This document shows, in pieces, positions 27,962 through 35,890 of a stretch of 64,000 nt of DNA. The DNA is from Plantactinospora sp039889035 (lineage in GTDB: Bacteria > Actinomycetota > Actinomycetes > Mycobacteriales > Micromonosporaceae): the NCBI GenBank assembly GCA_039889035.1, contig JBDQQY010000002.1, forward strand, positions 248,001 to 312,000, given 5' to 3'. The position numbers and the translations under genes were made by a program. Each line of letters starts with the position of its first letter. Positions within the stretch are counted from its first letter, which is position 1. Under the pieces are notes generated by a model. That model was not told where the DNA came from. It saw only the letters and a program-made list of their open reading frames with translations, and ran no database searches.

Positions 27962-28693
27962 GTGCAGATCGGTCTCGTGGACGTTTATGCCAATCATGGA
28001 GTGCTCGTTATCGGAAGTGAACCGGAACTCGATGCTGATGTGACTCCGCAAGGTGCGGCTGTCGTGTCCTCCTCCCATGTCCTGCTGGCAACCCGCGGGC
28101 AGGCCGGTTTGGTGAGGGTTCGCCTGTGGAACGGCATTGGCCCTCGAGTCGGCGCCGAGGTCGTTGCGACAGGGCTGGAGTTTTCAAATCAGTACCTGTT
28201 CGTCTTCGATATTGAGAAGATCGGTATGCACTCCTTCGCCACGGGAAGGTTGGGAACAGTCCCGATCAGGATCTCGGTCGATGATCCTGGTTTTGCCTCT
28301 CGCGTGGACATCCTGATTGGCGAAGAGGGTGAAGAAAGAGAGTTGACATGTGTGGCAGGCCACCCTCTTTTCCCGGTGACGGTCGCCTCTGGCATGGCGA
28401 TGGAGACAGCCGACGAGTTGGATCTAATCCTGTCCGGGCATGACTTGCCGTTGAGTCGGTTGGCCGCTGCCATCAAGCTGATTGTTGTCTCTCCCGGAGG
28501 GCGGCCCGCTATTTTAGAGTCGCGAATTGGGCAAGTGGTTGAATGGAGTAGGTGGCTTTCTCCCTGGCAATCTATTGATCGCAGTCATGAGCTCGGGAGG
28601 TTCTTGCGTTCTGGAATTGCAAGCCTGCATGAGTCGGCGCAGGACGTTGAGGTGCTCAAATTAGCGGAAGAAGCTCTCGCGAAGTCCGCTTAA
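27962..28693 (+). CDS. Probable immunity protein for the RHS toxin tip
   Basis: The 243-residue protein starts 50 bp after the toxin stop, with a very strong GGGGAGGAGG ribosome binding site before GTG 27962. It has no signal peptide, membrane segment or domain I recognise; the N-terminal half is predicted strand-rich (GVLVIGSEPELDADV, AAVVSSSHVLLAT), the C-terminal half helical. Position directly after a polymorphic toxin tip on the same strand and the lower GC content shared with that tip mark it as the cognate immunity gene. That role is inferred from position; the family is unknown to me. Confidence 0.65.
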   Translation: MQIGLVDVYANHGVLVIGSEPELDADVTPQGAAVVSSSHVLLATRGQAGLVRVRLWNGIGPRVGAEVVATGLEFSNQYLFVFDIEKIGMHSFATGRLGTVPIRISVDDPGFASRVDILIGEEGEERELTCVAGHPLFPVTVASGMAMETADELDLILSGHDLPLSRLAAAIKLIVVSPGGRPAILESRIGQVVEWSRWLSPWQSIDRSHELGRFLRSGIASLHESAQDVEVLKLAEEALAKSA

Positions 28694-28801
28694 TTCGATA
28701 TGCTGACAACATGAGGCTTGCACTAATTCTGCTGTGTCATTCCCCAGAAGAACCAGCATGCTCGTGCCAGGCGGTTAGCGCGGGACGAGTCACTCGAACA
28801 G

Positions 28802-29332
28802 CTAGGCGAGAAGCCGATGGTGGAGCACGAGAAGGGCGGCGACGGCGTTTGCCGAGCGGATCTCGCCAGCCGCAACCATGTCGGGGATTCGGGTGAGGGG
28901 GATCCACTCCCGCTTCTCGGATTCGAAGTAGTCTTCAGGTTCGCCCACGTACTCGGCGCCGTCCGCCAGGTAAACGTGATGTTGTGCATCGGACAGCCCG
29001 TTGGACGGCTCGACCGTGATGAGCGGCGTCAGCCGTCCGGGTCGCCAGCCGGTTTCTTCGAGCATCTCGCGTGCGGCGGCCTCTTCGATCGCCTCGCTGG
29101 CATCGACGACACCGGCGGGCAGTTCCCAGCCCCAGGTGTCAGGTATGAACCGGTGCCGCCACAGCAGTAGTACCTCGTTCTGGTCATTGACGGCCGCGCA
29201 GAGCGCGACCGGACGCTGCCGGATCAGAAAGTGGTCGAGGTGTCTTCCGTCGGGTAATTCCACGTCGGCGAGGTTCACCGTCAGCCACTTGTTCTCGTAG
29301 ACGGTGTGCTCGCCGAGGTTCTTCCACCGCAT
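28802..29332 (-). CDS. Nudix hydrolase, ADP-ribose pyrophosphatase-like
   Basis: The 176-residue protein has a full Nudix box in AGVVDASEAIEEAAAREMLEETGW, with the strand before it (WGWELPAG) and, after it, the region typical of ADP-sugar pyrophosphatases (PSNGLSDAQHHVYLADGAEY). These cleave ADP-ribose or related nucleotide sugars to AMP and a sugar phosphate. The N-terminal RWKNLGEHTVYENKWLTVN is the family's typical opening. Start ATG 29332. It faces the toxin-immunity operon tail to tail and is followed upstream by the HTH regulator on the same strand. Confidence 0.85.
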   Translation of the reverse strand: MRWKNLGEHTVYENKWLTVNLADVELPDGRHLDHFLIRQRPVALCAAVNDQNEVLLLWRHRFIPDTWGWELPAGVVDASEAIEEAAAREMLEETGWRPGRLTPLITVEPSNGLSDAQHHVYLADGAEYVGEPEDYFESEKREWIPLTRIPDMVAAGEIRSANAVAALLVLHHRLLA

Positions 29333-29376
29333 TTCGCCGCCGACCGCCCTTCTCGTCCTCTGGCTCGTTGGCCAGG

Positions 29377-30492
29377 TTACAGCGGGACCGACAGCGCTTC
29401 GTCGATCCGGGCGACGGCTTCGGCCGTGACCGCCGTACCTTGCTGGGTTAGACGCCTGCGTAGCTGGTCAAACCTGTCGCGCAGCCGCCGGGACTCCATG
29501 CCGCTCGCCAGGTCCACCATCCGTACCGCAGAGGCCGCAGCCCGCTCCACCTCACCGCGATTGAGTTCGACCGTCGTGAGTGTGGCCATCCGGTGGACCC
29601 GGCCGCGGGCATGGGTGTGTTTGCGGACGTACAGGTCGGTCTTGAGCGCTGGAGAGATGTGGGGTCCGGCGGTACGCAGGCCCGCCTCGGCGAACGCGAT
29701 GGCCTGTCGGTAGCCCTTGAGGAATACCGCCTGGTTGACCAACAGGGCGACGATATATCCGCCGAACCCGCGATCAGCGGAGGCTTTGGCCAGGCGTAAC
29801 GCTTGATGGAAGTATCGCTGCGCGAGGCCCTGCGCATCCGAGTCGTACCCGCAGATCCCGGCGATGGCGGCCAGCCCACCGGTGGCCCGGAACAGGCTGC
29901 GGCCTGTCCTGTCGTTGTAGGAGCCGCGAAGCAGTGGCGTGGTCTGCTCCCTCAGGAACCTCACTACGCGGGGTCTGGTGGCGATACCTCCGGTCTGCCG
30001 GTACATCGATTCGTAGTGGGTGCGGGCGGTTCGGAGCATGGCGACGTCACTGGCATCGACACGAGGGCCCGCCGGTCGGGACACATCGCGATCCTCGGGC
30101 GGGTTCTCCCATTCCCAGACGGGTGCGATGGCACATGTCCCGGTGATGACTGGCATATCCGAGAAATCCCGGCGCTCCTGGTCTGAGCGCCAAAGCGCGG
30201 TCGCGCGGGCGATGAAGTCTGGGAGTGGTGCGGCGTGCATTGTGCCCAGCCGTCCCATACCGATGTCGTCGAGGGTGACCTGCCGCGACAGACTCTCGCT
30301 GAGAAGGTCACAGATGATCTCGGGTACGCGGCCTCGCGGCCGTTGCCCCTTCAACCATCGACCTACGGACGTGTGATCGTATCGCATGGTCATTCCGTCG
30401 CTGTGCCCGGCCCGATTGAGCCGGGCCGCCAATCCGGCGCGGGACATGCCGGCCTCGTCGAGCAGCGCGTCAAGCAGGGTATTCGGCTCCAT
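29377..30492 (-). CDS. HTH transcriptional regulator with helical-repeat C-terminus
   Basis: The protein of 371 residues begins with an XRE-type DNA-binding region (LLDALLDEAGMSRAGLAARLNRAG, then SVGRWLKGQRP) and continues into a long helical region with tetratricopeptide-like pairs (RYFHQALRLAKASADRG, QAIAFAEAGLR, ELNRGEVERAAASAVRMVDLA). This architecture is frequent in actinomycete regulators of differentiation. The family start points to ATG 30492; a GTG at 30525 in frame is possible. A perfect 19-bp palindrome lies 50 bp upstream, between it and the three small genes it faces, so it probably regulates them and itself. Confidence 0.72.
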   Translation of the reverse strand: MEPNTLLDALLDEAGMSRAGLAARLNRAGHSDGMTMRYDHTSVGRWLKGQRPRGRVPEIICDLLSESLSRQVTLDDIGMGRLGTMHAAPLPDFIARATALWRSDQERRDFSDMPVITGTCAIAPVWEWENPPEDRDVSRPAGPRVDASDVAMLRTARTHYESMYRQTGGIATRPRVVRFLREQTTPLLRGSYNDRTGRSLFRATGGLAAIAGICGYDSDAQGLAQRYFHQALRLAKASADRGFGGYIVALLVNQAVFLKGYRQAIAFAEAGLRTAGPHISPALKTDLYVRKHTHARGRVHRMATLTTVELNRGEVERAAASAVRMVDLASGMESRRLRDRFDQLRRRLTQQGTAVTAEAVARIDEALSVPL

Positions 30493-30541
30493 CCCTCCAC
30501 CAGCCTCTGCCAAGGGGACGAGCACAGGTTAACCGTGCACC

Positions 30542-30560
30542 GTTCACACGGGGTGTGAAC
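30542..30560. promoter_or_regulatory. 19-bp palindromic operator in a divergent promoter
   Basis: GTTCACAC-GGG-GTGTGAAC is a perfect inverted repeat with 8-bp arms, between the HTH regulator and the three-gene small operon. It is the right size for a dimeric HTH protein and is probably the site of the adjacent regulator. Confidence 0.6.
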
Positions 30561-30728
30561 TCGCTGCACCAACCGTCCTCTTCCAAACCCTCCCGGCGAC
30601 CTGTTGGGGCGAGTTGGCTGATTGTGAGCGCGTGACCATTTGGCTGCGTCGATCACGATCGTGGCCTTCTGGTCGTCGTTCCGACCGCTCGGCCTTGGTG
30701 GATTGGCGGCCCTGGACAAGGAGGAACG

Positions 30729-30833
30729 ATGCTGGCACGAACCCGGGGATGGATCTGGCTGCGGCAGCGCAGGGTGCGGGACTACCGGTGGGATGGTCGT
30801 CGGTGGGTGAGGGTGCCGGGGCCGAAGCGATGA
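30729..30833 (+). CDS. Small basic protein, 34 residues
   Basis: The peptide MLARTRGWIWLRQRRVRDYR plus WDGRRWVRVPGPKR is very basic and Trp-rich (five Trp, twelve Arg/Lys). It is preceded by an ideal AAGGAGG ribosome binding site, and its stop overlaps the next start as ATGA, strong signs that it is translated. It opens a unit of three overlapping genes. Function unknown; it could simply serve to couple translation. Confidence 0.6.
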   Translation: MLARTRGWIWLRQRRVRDYRWDGRRWVRVPGPKR

Positions 30834-31126
30834 CCACGATGCCGCCACACATCCCTCCGCCCGAGATCCCCGAACTACCCGCCGGAACCTTGCTCCGGCT
30901 GCGGTCCGGGGACTGGCACCACATCCACGACCTGCCCCGCACCGCGTACTGCGACATGACGGTGACCAAGGTTCATGCCGGGGTGACCCGGGAGGACGGT
31001 GGTCATCTCTGGGCCTGGGTCACCGGCCACGACCATCCGACCTGCTCGTGGTCGTCGGTGGAACCGCACGCGCCCTGCGTCGAACTGATGGTGCGCCTCG
31101 ACGTGCTCCGCCGACATGCCCGCTGA
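30830..31126 (+). CDS. Small protein of unknown function, 98 residues
   Basis: The protein (MTTMPPHIPPPEIPELPAGT and on) has a proline-rich start, then a compact region with GDWHHIHDLPRTAYCDMTVT and GHDHPTCSWSSVEPHAPCVEL, rich in His and Cys that might bind metal. Its ATG overlaps the stop of the preceding 34-residue frame by 4 bases and its own stop is overlapped by the next gene. I do not recognise the family; the context suggests a small conserved actinomycete operon controlled by the divergent HTH regulator. Confidence 0.6.
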   Translation: MTTMPPHIPPPEIPELPAGTLLRLRSGDWHHIHDLPRTAYCDMTVTKVHAGVTREDGGHLWAWVTGHDHPTCSWSSVEPHAPCVELMVRLDVLRRHAR

Positions 31127-31394
31127 ACGCCCGTCGCCGGCCGACATCCTGGATACCGCGCGGCGCGTCATCCGGCTACACGAAAACACCACGTGTCCCC
31201 GCTGCACCCCGGACGGCTGCCCGGCGGACGAGTGGGCGGCGGTGACGCTGTTCGAGGACGCGGTGGCGGCGGGACCGCGCGGCCCGAAGAACCTTGACGA
31301 CGTACGCCGGATCGCGGACCGGCTCCGGAGCGCCATAGACGGTGCCGAGGTGGCGGGCGGGGTCGACAGGGATGGACCGGAGCTATTTGAATAG
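31116..31394 (+). CDS. Small Cys-containing protein of unknown function, 92 residues
   Basis: The protein has a helical start (SPADILDTARRVIRLHENTT), a CPRCTPDGC motif at residues 28-36 that could form a zinc site, and a second helical region. Its start overlaps the upstream gene by 11 bases. It ends the three-gene unit. Small proteins of this type commonly accompany HTH regulators in actinomycetes, but no activity can be read from it. Confidence 0.6.
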   Translation: MPAERPSPADILDTARRVIRLHENTTCPRCTPDGCPADEWAAVTLFEDAVAAGPRGPKNLDDVRRIADRLRSAIDGAEVAGGVDRDGPELFE

Positions 31395-31449
31395 GGCGAT
31401 GCACCGGTCCTCCGGCCGAGGAAGCCCGGCGTACCGGGAAGATCGGCAC

Positions 31450-31500
31450 CTGTAGCTTATTTTCACCCTCTGAACTCTGCTGTAGGTTACCTTCACGCTC
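31450..31500 (+). repeat. Two direct repeats upstream of oppD
   Basis: Two 21-bp copies at 31450-31470 and 31480-31500 (CTGTAG-N-TTA core, then TTCAC-N-CTC) match at 17 of 21 positions and start 30 bp apart, about three helical turns. The second contains TTACCTTCA, which occurs again before oppA. They are candidate binding sites of a regulator of the operon. Confidence 0.6.
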
Positions 31501-31566
31501 CGTCCGGGCCGCGCGGATCGGCCGGGCGAGCGGCGGGACCGGTAATGGAGAAGAGGAGGGCGCGGG

Positions 31567-32643
31567 GTGGGAACGCCGGCATCGACAGCGTCGTCCGCGA
31601 CCCCGACGGGCGAGGCGTACCTGCGGGTGCGGGACCTGCGGGTGCGGTTTCGCACCGAGGACGGGGTGGTGCGGGCCGTCGACGGGCTCTCGTTCGCCGT
31701 GCAGCGGGGTCGCACCCTGGGCATCGTCGGCGAGTCCGGCTCGGGCAAGAGCGTCACCAGCCTGGCCGTGCTCGGGCTGCACGACCCGAGGCGTACGGAG
31801 ATCAGTGGCGAGATCCTGGTCGGTGGGCGGGACATCGTCGGGCTGCCCGATGCCGAGTGCCGCAAACTGCGCGGCCGGGACATGGCGATGGTCTTCCAGG
31901 ATCCGCTCTCCGCACTGCATCCCTACTATCCCGTCGGCCGGCAGATCGCCGAGGCGTACCGGGTGCACCATCCCGGTGCCGGTCGCCACGCCGGCCGGCG
32001 ACGTGCCGTCGAGATGCTGGGCCGGGTCGGCATCCCACAGCCGGAGCGCCGGGTCGACGACTACCCGCACGAGTTCTCCGGCGGGATGCGGCAGCGGGTG
32101 ATGATCGCGATGGCGCTGGTCAACGATCCCGACCTGCTGGTCGCCGACGAGCCGACCACCGCGCTGGACGTCACCGTGCAGGCGCAGATCCTCGACCTCC
32201 TCGCCGACCTCCAGTCGGAGTTCAACTCGGCGATCGTGCTGATCACCCACGACCTCGGGGTGGTCAGCCAGGTCGCCGACGACGTACTCGTGATGTACGC
32301 CGGCCGGGCCGTCGAGCACGGCAGTGTCGAGCAGGTGCTGCGCCGGCCGCAGCACCCGTACACCTGGGGGCTGCTCTCCAGCGTGCCGTCGTTGCACGGC
32401 GACGCGGACGCGGACCTGGTGCCGATCCGGGGCAACCCACCGAGCCTGATCCACCTGCCGTCCGGCTGCGCGTTCCACCCCCGATGCCGGTACGCCGACC
32501 GGAACGGCGGTCGCTCCTCGACCGAGGTACCCGAGCTGATGCCGGTGGCCGAGGCCGGTCACCTGGTCGCCTGCCACCTGTCCGAGGCCGACCGGCAGCG
32601 GTTCTACGCCGACGAGATCGCCCAGGTGGGGGTGGCGCGATGA
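31567..32643 (+). CDS. oppD: Oligopeptide/dipeptide ABC transporter ATPase
   Basis: The 358-residue ATPase has Walker A GESGSGKS (residues 55-62), signature FSGGMRQRV, Walker B LLVADEPTTALDVT and the H-loop VLITHDLG, and ends with the Cys-containing oligopeptide-family C-terminal domain (CAFHPRCRYADRNGG). It powers import of peptides or related solutes. It is the first gene of oppDFCBA; GTG 31567 lies after a GAGGAGGG site and the gene overlaps oppF as ATGA. Confidence 0.93.
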   Translation: MGTPASTASSATPTGEAYLRVRDLRVRFRTEDGVVRAVDGLSFAVQRGRTLGIVGESGSGKSVTSLAVLGLHDPRRTEISGEILVGGRDIVGLPDAECRKLRGRDMAMVFQDPLSALHPYYPVGRQIAEAYRVHHPGAGRHAGRRRAVEMLGRVGIPQPERRVDDYPHEFSGGMRQRVMIAMALVNDPDLLVADEPTTALDVTVQAQILDLLADLQSEFNSAIVLITHDLGVVSQVADDVLVMYAGRAVEHGSVEQVLRRPQHPYTWGLLSSVPSLHGDADADLVPIRGNPPSLIHLPSGCAFHPRCRYADRNGGRSSTEVPELMPVAEAGHLVACHLSEADRQRFYADEIAQVGVAR

Positions 32644-33668
32644 GAGTGGACCAGCGGATCGAGGCGGCACCGGAGTCTAGCGATTCGTCCACCGAGCCGC
32701 TGCTCACCGTGACCGGGCTGACCAAGCACTTCCCGGTGCGCTCCGGATTGCGCCGTCGCGGCCTGGTGCGCGCGGTCGACGGGCTGGACTTCGAGGTCCG
32801 GGCGGGGGAGACCCTCGGCCTGGTCGGCGAGTCCGGCTGCGGCAAGACCACCACCGGCCGGTTGCTGGTCCGGTTGCTGGAGCCGACCGCCGGACGGATC
32901 GTCTTCGAGGGGCGGGACATCACGCACGCCTCCCGGGGCGAGCTGCGGCCGCTCCGCCAGGACCTCCAGATCATCTTCCAGGACCCGTACGCCTCGCTGA
33001 ACCCCCGGCACACCGTCGGGCGGATCGTGGCGATGCCGTTGCAGGTCAACGGGATCGTCCCGCCCGGCGGGGTCAGGCAGCGAGTGCGGGAACTGCTCGA
33101 ACTGGTCGGGTTGAATCCCGAGCACTACAACCGCTATCCGCACGAGTTCTCCGGCGGCCAGCGGCAGCGAATCGGGATCGCCCGCGCGCTGGCCCTGCGG
33201 CCGAAGCTGATCGTCGCCGACGAGCCGGTCTCCGCGCTGGACGTGTCGATCCAGGCGCAGGTGGTCAACCTGCTCCGCGACCTGCAACGGGAGCTGGATC
33301 TCGCCTTCGTCTTCATCGCGCACGACCTCGCCGTGGTCCGGCACTTCTGCCAGCGGATCGCGGTGATGTACCTCGGGAAGATCGTCGAGACCGGGGACCG
33401 GGTGGAGATCTACCAGCGGCCACGGCATCCGTACACCCGGGCGCTGCTCTCCGCCGTACCGGACGTGACGAAGTTGGGGCCGGCGGGGCGGATCCGGCTC
33501 GTCGGGGACGTACCGACGCCGCTGGATCCACCCTCCGGCTGCCGGTTCCGGACCCGCTGCTGGAAGGCCCAGGAGATTTGCGCGACCGAGGAGCCGCCGC
33601 TGCGCCCCCACCCAGGCGGGACCGGCTCGGTGGCCTGCCACTTCCCCGAGGAGGGCGAGCTGCCATGA
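32640..33668 (+). CDS. oppF: Oligopeptide/dipeptide ABC transporter ATPase
   Basis: The 342-residue second ATPase has Walker A GESGCGKT (residues 63-70), signature FSGGQRQRIGIARAL, Walker B LIVADEPVSALDVS and the family C-terminal zinc-cluster-like region (CRFRTRCWKAQEIC). It forms a heterodimer with OppD. The frame is open through the preceding gene, but ATG 32640 overlaps the oppD stop by 4 bases, and ATGA overlap recurs with oppC. Confidence 0.94.
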   Translation: MRVDQRIEAAPESSDSSTEPLLTVTGLTKHFPVRSGLRRRGLVRAVDGLDFEVRAGETLGLVGESGCGKTTTGRLLVRLLEPTAGRIVFEGRDITHASRGELRPLRQDLQIIFQDPYASLNPRHTVGRIVAMPLQVNGIVPPGGVRQRVRELLELVGLNPEHYNRYPHEFSGGQRQRIGIARALALRPKLIVADEPVSALDVSIQAQVVNLLRDLQRELDLAFVFIAHDLAVVRHFCQRIAVMYLGKIVETGDRVEIYQRPRHPYTRALLSAVPDVTKLGPAGRIRLVGDVPTPLDPPSGCRFRTRCWKAQEICATEEPPLRPHPGGTGSVACHFPEEGELP

Positions 33669-34726
33669 GTGAACAGCAGATCGCGGCGCAGGTCGGGGCG
33701 GTCGCGGCGGCCGGCGTCGAGCCGGTGACGCCGGCTCCGGAGGGCGTACCGGGGGGCAAGTCGCCCGACGGCAGCCTCAGCAAGCCGGTCGAGGCGGACG
33801 GCTTCGTCGGCCGGTCACCGGGACAGCTCGCCTGGCGGCGGTTGCGCCGGGACAGGGTGGCGCTGGTCAGCGGCGGAGTACTGGTCTTCTTCGTCCTGCT
33901 GGCGGCGGCCGCGCCGCTGGTGGCCCGGCTCTACGGCAAGGGTCCGGAGGAGCGGTTCCCGGAACGCCTGGACCGTAACGGTTTTCCGCTCGGCTATGCC
34001 GGGGTCTCCGGTGAGCACTGGTTCGGCATCCAGCCCGGGATCGGCCGGGACATCTTCATCCAGGTGGTCTACGGGCTGCGTACCTCGCTGATGATCGCCT
34101 TCACCGCCGCCGTGTTGACGATCGCGCTCGGCGTGGTGATCGGCATCGTCGCCGGGTACGTCGGTGGCTGGGTCGACGCCGTGATCACCTGGATCATCGA
34201 CCTGGCGCTGGCCTTCCCGTTCTACATCTTCTGCTTCGCGTTCGTGCCGCTGGCGGTCAACCAGTTCTACGGGCCGCGCGACGAGGTGGCGTCCTGGTTC
34301 AGACCGGCGCTGCTGGTGTTGATCTTCGTACTCTTCAACTGGACCATCTCGGCCCGGCTGGTCCGGGGTCAGGTGCTCTCGCTGCGCGAGCGGGAGTTCG
34401 TCGAGGCGGCCCGCGCCTCCGGGGCGGGGTTGGGGCACATCCTGTTCCGGCAACTCCTGCCGAACCTCTGGGCGCCGATCCTGGTGACCTTCTCGCTGAA
34501 CGTGCCGGCCCTGATCACGGCCGAGGCGGCGCTGTCGTTCCTCGGCATCGGGGTGCTGGAGCCGACGCCCGACCTGGGCCGGCTGATCAACGACAGCGTG
34601 CGCTACATCCGGGACGTACCGAGTTTCACCATCGTGGGCGGGACCACGCTGTTCCTGCTGGTGCTGGCGTTCAACCTCTTCGGCGACTCGCTGCGCGACG
34701 CGCTCGACCCGAAGTCGAGCAGGTAG
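33665..34726 (+). CDS. oppC: Peptide ABC transporter permease, OppC/DppC type
   Basis: The 353-residue permease has a long cytoplasmic N-terminus of about 60 residues, six predicted membrane helices (first VALVSGGVLVFFVLLAAAAPLVA) and the EAA loop REFVEAARASGAGLGHILFRQLLPN that contacts the ATPases. The large loop after helix 1 (GKGPEERFPERLDRNG) is typical of the OppC class. ATG 33665 overlaps oppF. In this operon oppC precedes oppB, the reverse of the common order. Confidence 0.93.
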   Translation: MSEQQIAAQVGAVAAAGVEPVTPAPEGVPGGKSPDGSLSKPVEADGFVGRSPGQLAWRRLRRDRVALVSGGVLVFFVLLAAAAPLVARLYGKGPEERFPERLDRNGFPLGYAGVSGEHWFGIQPGIGRDIFIQVVYGLRTSLMIAFTAAVLTIALGVVIGIVAGYVGGWVDAVITWIIDLALAFPFYIFCFAFVPLAVNQFYGPRDEVASWFRPALLVLIFVLFNWTISARLVRGQVLSLREREFVEAARASGAGLGHILFRQLLPNLWAPILVTFSLNVPALITAEAALSFLGIGVLEPTPDLGRLINDSVRYIRDVPSFTIVGGTTLFLLVLAFNLFGDSLRDALDPKSSR

Positions 34727-34735
34727 GAGGCGTCC

Positions 34736-35734
34736 GTGCTGCGATTCGTGGTCAAGAAGGTACTGCTGGCGCTGAGCACCCTGCTCGCGGTCAGCGTGAT
34801 CACCTTCGGGATGTTCTTCGCGGTCCCCAACAACCCGGCCGAGCTGATGTGCGGGGACAGCAAGAACGTCTGCAGCCCGGAGCGGGTCGAGATGATCGAA
34901 CGCCGGATGGGGCTGGACAAGCCCATTCCGGTGCAGTACGGCGAGTTCATGCGTGGCATCTTCGTCGGCCGTACCATCGGCGCCGGCGAGGCCGCCCGGG
35001 ACTGCCCCGCGCCCTGCCTCGGCTTCTCGTTCCGCAACGACGAGCCGGTCACCGGCATCGTCGGGCGTACCCTGCCGGTGACCCTCAGCATCGTCTTCGG
35101 CGCGGCCGTGGTCTGGCTGCTGCTGGGCGTCTCGATCGGGATGGTCTCGGCGCTGCGCCGGGGGACCGTCTTCGACAAGCTGGCGGTCGGCACGTCGCTG
35201 GTCGGCGCCTCCATGCCGATCCTGCTCTTCGGGCCGCTGCTGCTGATCGGACTGGTCTACGAGACCGGCATCCTGAGCTATCCGCGCTACACCCCGCTGA
35301 CCGAGAATCCGGTGGCCTGGGCGTCGGCGATGCTGCTGCCCTGGTTCGCGCTCGGCTTCCTCAACTCCGCGACCTACGCCCGACTCTCCCGGGCGCAGAT
35401 GCTGGAGACTCTCTCCGAGGACTTCGTCCGGACCGCGCGGGCCAAGGGGCTGTCCAAAATCACCGTGTACGGCCGGCACGCGCTGCGCGCGGCGATCACC
35501 CCGATCATCACCATCGCCGGGCTGGACCTCGGCGCCTACCTCGGCGGCACCGTCATCACCGAGACGGTCTTCGGGTTCACCGGGCTCGGCAAGACGGCGC
35601 TGAACGCGGCGCTCAACCTGGACATGCCGATCGTGATGGCGACGGTACTGCTCGCCGCCGTCTTCGTGGTCGCCGCCAACGTCCTGGTCGACGTGCTGTA
35701 CGCGGTGGTCGACCCCCGGGTCCGACTCGGGTGA
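34736..35734 (+). CDS. oppB: Peptide ABC transporter permease, OppB/DppB type
   Basis: The 332-residue permease starts MLRFVVKKVLLALSTLLAVS with the first membrane helix, has the periplasmic loop with two cysteines (MCGDSKNVC) and the EAA loop EDFVRTARAKGLSKITVYGRHALRAAI. GTG 34736 follows TAGGAGG. It pairs with OppC to form the channel. The stop is followed by about 150 bp with a further element before oppA. Confidence 0.93.
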   Translation: MLRFVVKKVLLALSTLLAVSVITFGMFFAVPNNPAELMCGDSKNVCSPERVEMIERRMGLDKPIPVQYGEFMRGIFVGRTIGAGEAARDCPAPCLGFSFRNDEPVTGIVGRTLPVTLSIVFGAAVVWLLLGVSIGMVSALRRGTVFDKLAVGTSLVGASMPILLFGPLLLIGLVYETGILSYPRYTPLTENPVAWASAMLLPWFALGFLNSATYARLSRAQMLETLSEDFVRTARAKGLSKITVYGRHALRAAITPIITIAGLDLGAYLGGTVITETVFGFTGLGKTALNAALNLDMPIVMATVLLAAVFVVAANVLVDVLYAVVDPRVRLG

Positions 35735-35795
35735 CCGGATGACCGTCCGGTGGCGACCCGGTGGCGGGTGCGGAAACGTTGCCCCATCGTTACTG

Positions 35796-35824
35796 CTATG
35801 AAACTTACCTTCAAGTCTGCTTGA
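35796..35824 (+). promoter_or_regulatory. Opp element and inverted repeat before oppA
   Basis: The sequence carries TTACCTTCA (35805-35813), identical to the core of the repeat before oppD, and runs into a perfect inverted repeat TCAAG-TCTG-CTTGA at 35811-35824. It lies 70 bp before the oppA start, so oppA probably has its own control or is expressed at a higher level from here. Confidence 0.5.
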
Positions 35825-35890
35825 GTGAATATTTCTTTCAACAGATTGACGCCGATCCGACCTGCGGGAACGAAACCAGGAGGAATTCCT

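Noticed and set aside
31450..31500. Iron regulator (IdeR/DtxR) boxes before oppD
   Set aside because: TTAGGTTAGGCTAACCTAA-like symmetry is missing; the sites are direct, not inverted, repeats.
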